Positions 5,163 to 6,716 of a stretch of DNA of 6,716 nucleotides are shown here, piece after piece. The number at the start of each line of letters is the position of its first letter. Position 1 is the first letter of the stretch. The translations under genes were made by a program, and so were the position numbers. The notes below the pieces were generated by a model, which was given only the letters and a program-made list of their open reading frames with translations, had not been told where the DNA came from and made no database searches. The stretch lies in assembly GCA_902783745.1 (NCBI GenBank), contig CACZRY010000185.1, forward strand, positions 1 through 6,716. The letters run 5' to 3'. The DNA comes from an uncultured Erysipelotrichaceae bacterium. GTDB lineage: Bacteria; Bacillota_I; Bacilli_A; Acholeplasmatales; Anaeroplasmataceae.

Positions 5163-6024
5163 TTTTTAACTCCTCCTTTTGGTATACTGAATCCTTATAT
5201 AAGAATCCATCTTCATAATCTAATCCTAATGAATTTAAGATATCAATTCCTTCATCAAATGATATTTTATTATTCTTAAAATCATAAAAACATTTTAATG
5301 CTTTAATGTATTTATCATTATCTATTTTTAATGAATCAAGATAAGCATATTTAATAAATTGCAATTGATTAATGTTCTTAAATAAATTTAAGATATATGA
5401 TCTATATACTAATGTACCATTCTTATTCTCAATTATAGGCATAATATCATCTCTTGTAGATTCTTTTAATACTAGATTATCTAAAGCTATATTTTTAGAA
5501 ATCTTTTCTCCATATAATGATACTAATTTTCTTTTTGAATAAAACATTAGTCTATATCCAAACATCATCATAAATAAATTTGGTTTTACTTCATTATAAA
5601 TATCTATAGTATCCTTTAATGTTATTTCTTCACTTAATGCTAAATCAATTCCAAATGAATTATATATAGATAAATCTTTAGCATTACATAGCATTGTCAT
5701 TGGATTATAAATTATTCTATTATTTAAATTTAAGTCTAATAAATAATTTAATAAACCTGTATCTGTTACATAAAAATATATATCATTATAATCTTTATAC
5801 TTAAGTATAAAAGGCTTAACATCTACCATATCATTTGGATGCATAATCTTATCAAAGGATAAAATTATTTTTTTATTATTATCCCTTAAATAATTAATTG
5901 CCTCATCTAAATTTAAGTCATTATATACCATAGAATAAGAAGGCAGCATTAATAATGCTGCATCAATATATGAAATGTATTCAGTTAATTCTAAATTTGT
6001 ATAAATACTTGATACAATTTCCAT
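5155..6024 (-). CDS. trhP1: TrhP1-like degenerate U32 family protein (YrrN-type)
   Basis: A 289-residue U32-like barrel protein that pairs with the following TrhP2-like protein, as YrrN does with YrrO in B. subtilis, where both contribute to 5-hydroxyuridine in tRNA. Visible family traits are IIYNPMTMLCNAKDL (104-118), FGIDLALSEEITL (124-136) and FGYRLMFYSKRKLV (155-168). The last occupies the place of the U32 signature but has no cysteines. Only two Cys occur in the whole protein, so it cannot carry the four-Cys cluster and probably acts as a partner subunit. The ATG has AGGAG (6034-6030) 5 nt upstream and follows the ffh stop by 14 nt. Its end overlaps the next start by 8 nt, implying coupled, stoichiometric translation. 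It is rich in Asn, Ile, Tyr and Leu and uses AAA for 17 of 26 Lys. A nonfunctional paralogue is possible but unlikely given the intact frame. Confidence 0.85.
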   Translation of the reverse strand: MEIVSSIYTNLELTEYISYIDAALLMLPSYSMVYNDLNLDEAINYLRDNNKKIILSFDKIMHPNDMVDVKPFILKYKDYNDIYFYVTDTGLLNYLLDLNLNNRIIYNPMTMLCNAKDLSIYNSFGIDLALSEEITLKDTIDIYNEVKPNLFMMMFGYRLMFYSKRKLVSLYGEKISKNIALDNLVLKESTRDDIMPIIENKNGTLVYRSYILNLFKNINQLQFIKYAYLDSLKIDNDKYIKALKCFYDFKNNKISFDEGIDILNSLGLDYEDGFLYKDSVYQKEELKND

Positions 6025-6038
6025 ATTTACTCCTTTAA

Positions 6039-6716
6039 TTAAAATCTGAAAGTACCCTTTCCTTTGCCCTTGCCCTTTTTAACCTTAGGCTGTTGCATAC
6101 CTGAGTAGTTTCCATTTTTTACTTGTTGTTGCATACGCTTCATATCGTCTTCGTTCATATTTTTCATTTGCTTCATAGATTGTTTCATTTGAGCAAGTGA
6201 TTCTCTTAATTTATTAACTTCTTGAATTGAACGACCTGAACCTTTTGCAATACGATCACGTCTTTTGAATTCCTTTTCAATTAATTCAGGATGTTTTCTT
6301 TCTTCTTCAGTCATTGATGTGATGATAGCTTCAATTTTATCAAATGCCTTATCATCAACATTAGCTAAAGCTGATTTCATTTTACCCATACCAGGTAAGA
6401 ATCCTAATATATGAGATAATGAACCCATTCTTTTAATCATCTTAAATTGCTTTAATAGGTCATTATAATTAAATGAATCAGACATCATTCTTTCAGCTGC
6501 TGATTTCATTTCATCTTCTGAAATGTTTGCTTGAGCTTCATCAATTAATGTTAAAACATCACCCATTCCAAGTATACGATCAGCTAAACGATCTGGATAG
6601 AATACTTCTAATGCATCTAGTTTTTCACCATTTGACATTAATTTAATAGGAATACCTGTCATTTCCTTAATTGATAATGCTGCACCACCACGTGTATCAC
6701 CATCAAGCTTTGTTAA
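6039..6716 (-). CDS. ffh: Signal recognition particle protein Ffh, C-terminal half (5' end beyond window)
   Basis: Ffh binds signal peptides of nascent membrane proteins and delivers ribosomes to FtsY and SecYEG. The window holds 225 residues. It opens with LTKLDGDTRGGAALSIKE, the G4 guanine-specificity motif (TKLD) and following loop of the GTPase domain, then GIPIKLMSNGEKLDALEVFY and ILGMGDVLTLIDE, the end of the G domain. The methionine-rich M domain follows, with HILGFLPGMGKM and the 4.5S-RNA-binding GSGRSIQEVNKL (about 159-170), then a Met/Gln-rich stretch and a Lys-Gly tail ending GTFRF. An ATG at 6662 is internal, since the frame runs open to the window edge with conserved Ffh sequence. 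In many Bacillota rpsP follows ffh; here a TrhP1-like gene follows after 14 nt, an unusual operon partner. Confidence 0.97.
   Translation of the reverse strand, partial: LTKLDGDTRGGAALSIKEMTGIPIKLMSNGEKLDALEVFYPDRLADRILGMGDVLTLIDEAQANISEDEMKSAAERMMSDSFNYNDLLKQFKMIKRMGSLSHILGFLPGMGKMKSALANVDDKAFDKIEAIITSMTEEERKHPELIEKEFKRRDRIAKGSGRSIQEVNKLRESLAQMKQSMKQMKNMNEDDMKRMQQQVKNGNYSGMQQPKVKKGKGKGKGTFRF

Noticed and set aside
4840..5169. Plus-strand open frame of 109 codons opposite the TrhP2-like N-terminus
   Set aside because: Entirely antisense to conserved U32 sequence, with no supporting promoter or recognisable product.
6660..6662. ATG at 6662 as a start giving a short separate protein
   Set aside because: The frame is open to the window edge and the upstream codons encode the conserved Ffh G4 region, so this Met is internal.

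Overview
The window is a strongly AT-rich stretch of bacterial chromosome in which every gene lies on the minus strand, so transcription runs from high to low coordinates. Gene content (Ffh, a TrhP1/TrhP2-like pair, GreA, HU, RimP, NusA), strong GGAGG-type ribosome binding sites, short intergenic gaps and sigma-A-type promoters point to a low-GC Bacillota-type organism, such as an uncultured gut Bacilli/Erysipelotrichia/RF39-like lineage. Tryptophan is read from TGG in the two places I checked (the TrhP2-like and YgjP-like genes), so nothing indicates the mycoplasma code. Species cannot be named from this sequence.

Layout in transcription order. (1) 6716-3290: the C-terminal half of ffh (SRP GTPase), then a TrhP1-like degenerate U32 protein, a TrhP2-like U32 protein with a full four-cysteine motif, and a YgjP-like HExxH metallopeptidase. 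Gaps are 14 nt, then an 8-nt overlap, then 1 nt, so this is one translationally coupled operon. It ends in a weak hairpin/U-tract that overlaps the next promoter. (2) 3287-2691: greA with its own extended -10 promoter and terminator. (3) 2660-2253: hup (HU) with its own promoter and terminator. (4) 2214-1261: an ankyrin-repeat protein of unknown role with no clear promoter. (5) 1260-1: a consensus-like promoter, a terminator-like hairpin in the leader, then rimP (TTG start) and nusA (cut by the window edge).

The genes serve basic information processing: membrane protein targeting, tRNA wobble hydroxylation, transcript cleavage, nucleoid structure, 30S maturation and termination/antitermination. 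The exceptions are the ankyrin protein and the metallopeptidase. The order TrhP1-TrhP2-(x)-greA resembles the yrrN-yrrO-udk-greA order of Bacillus subtilis, with the metallopeptidase where udk would be.

The observation most worth testing is the rimP-nusA leader. A promoter with a perfect TATAAT and 17-nt spacing is followed within about 10 nt by a 9-bp hairpin and an interrupted U-tract, all before the rimP ribosome binding site. This is the layout expected of a NusA-dependent attenuator. I found no mobile element, CRISPR array, tRNA or rRNA, and no clear multi-gene novel system. No gene-free stretch exceeds about 120 bases.
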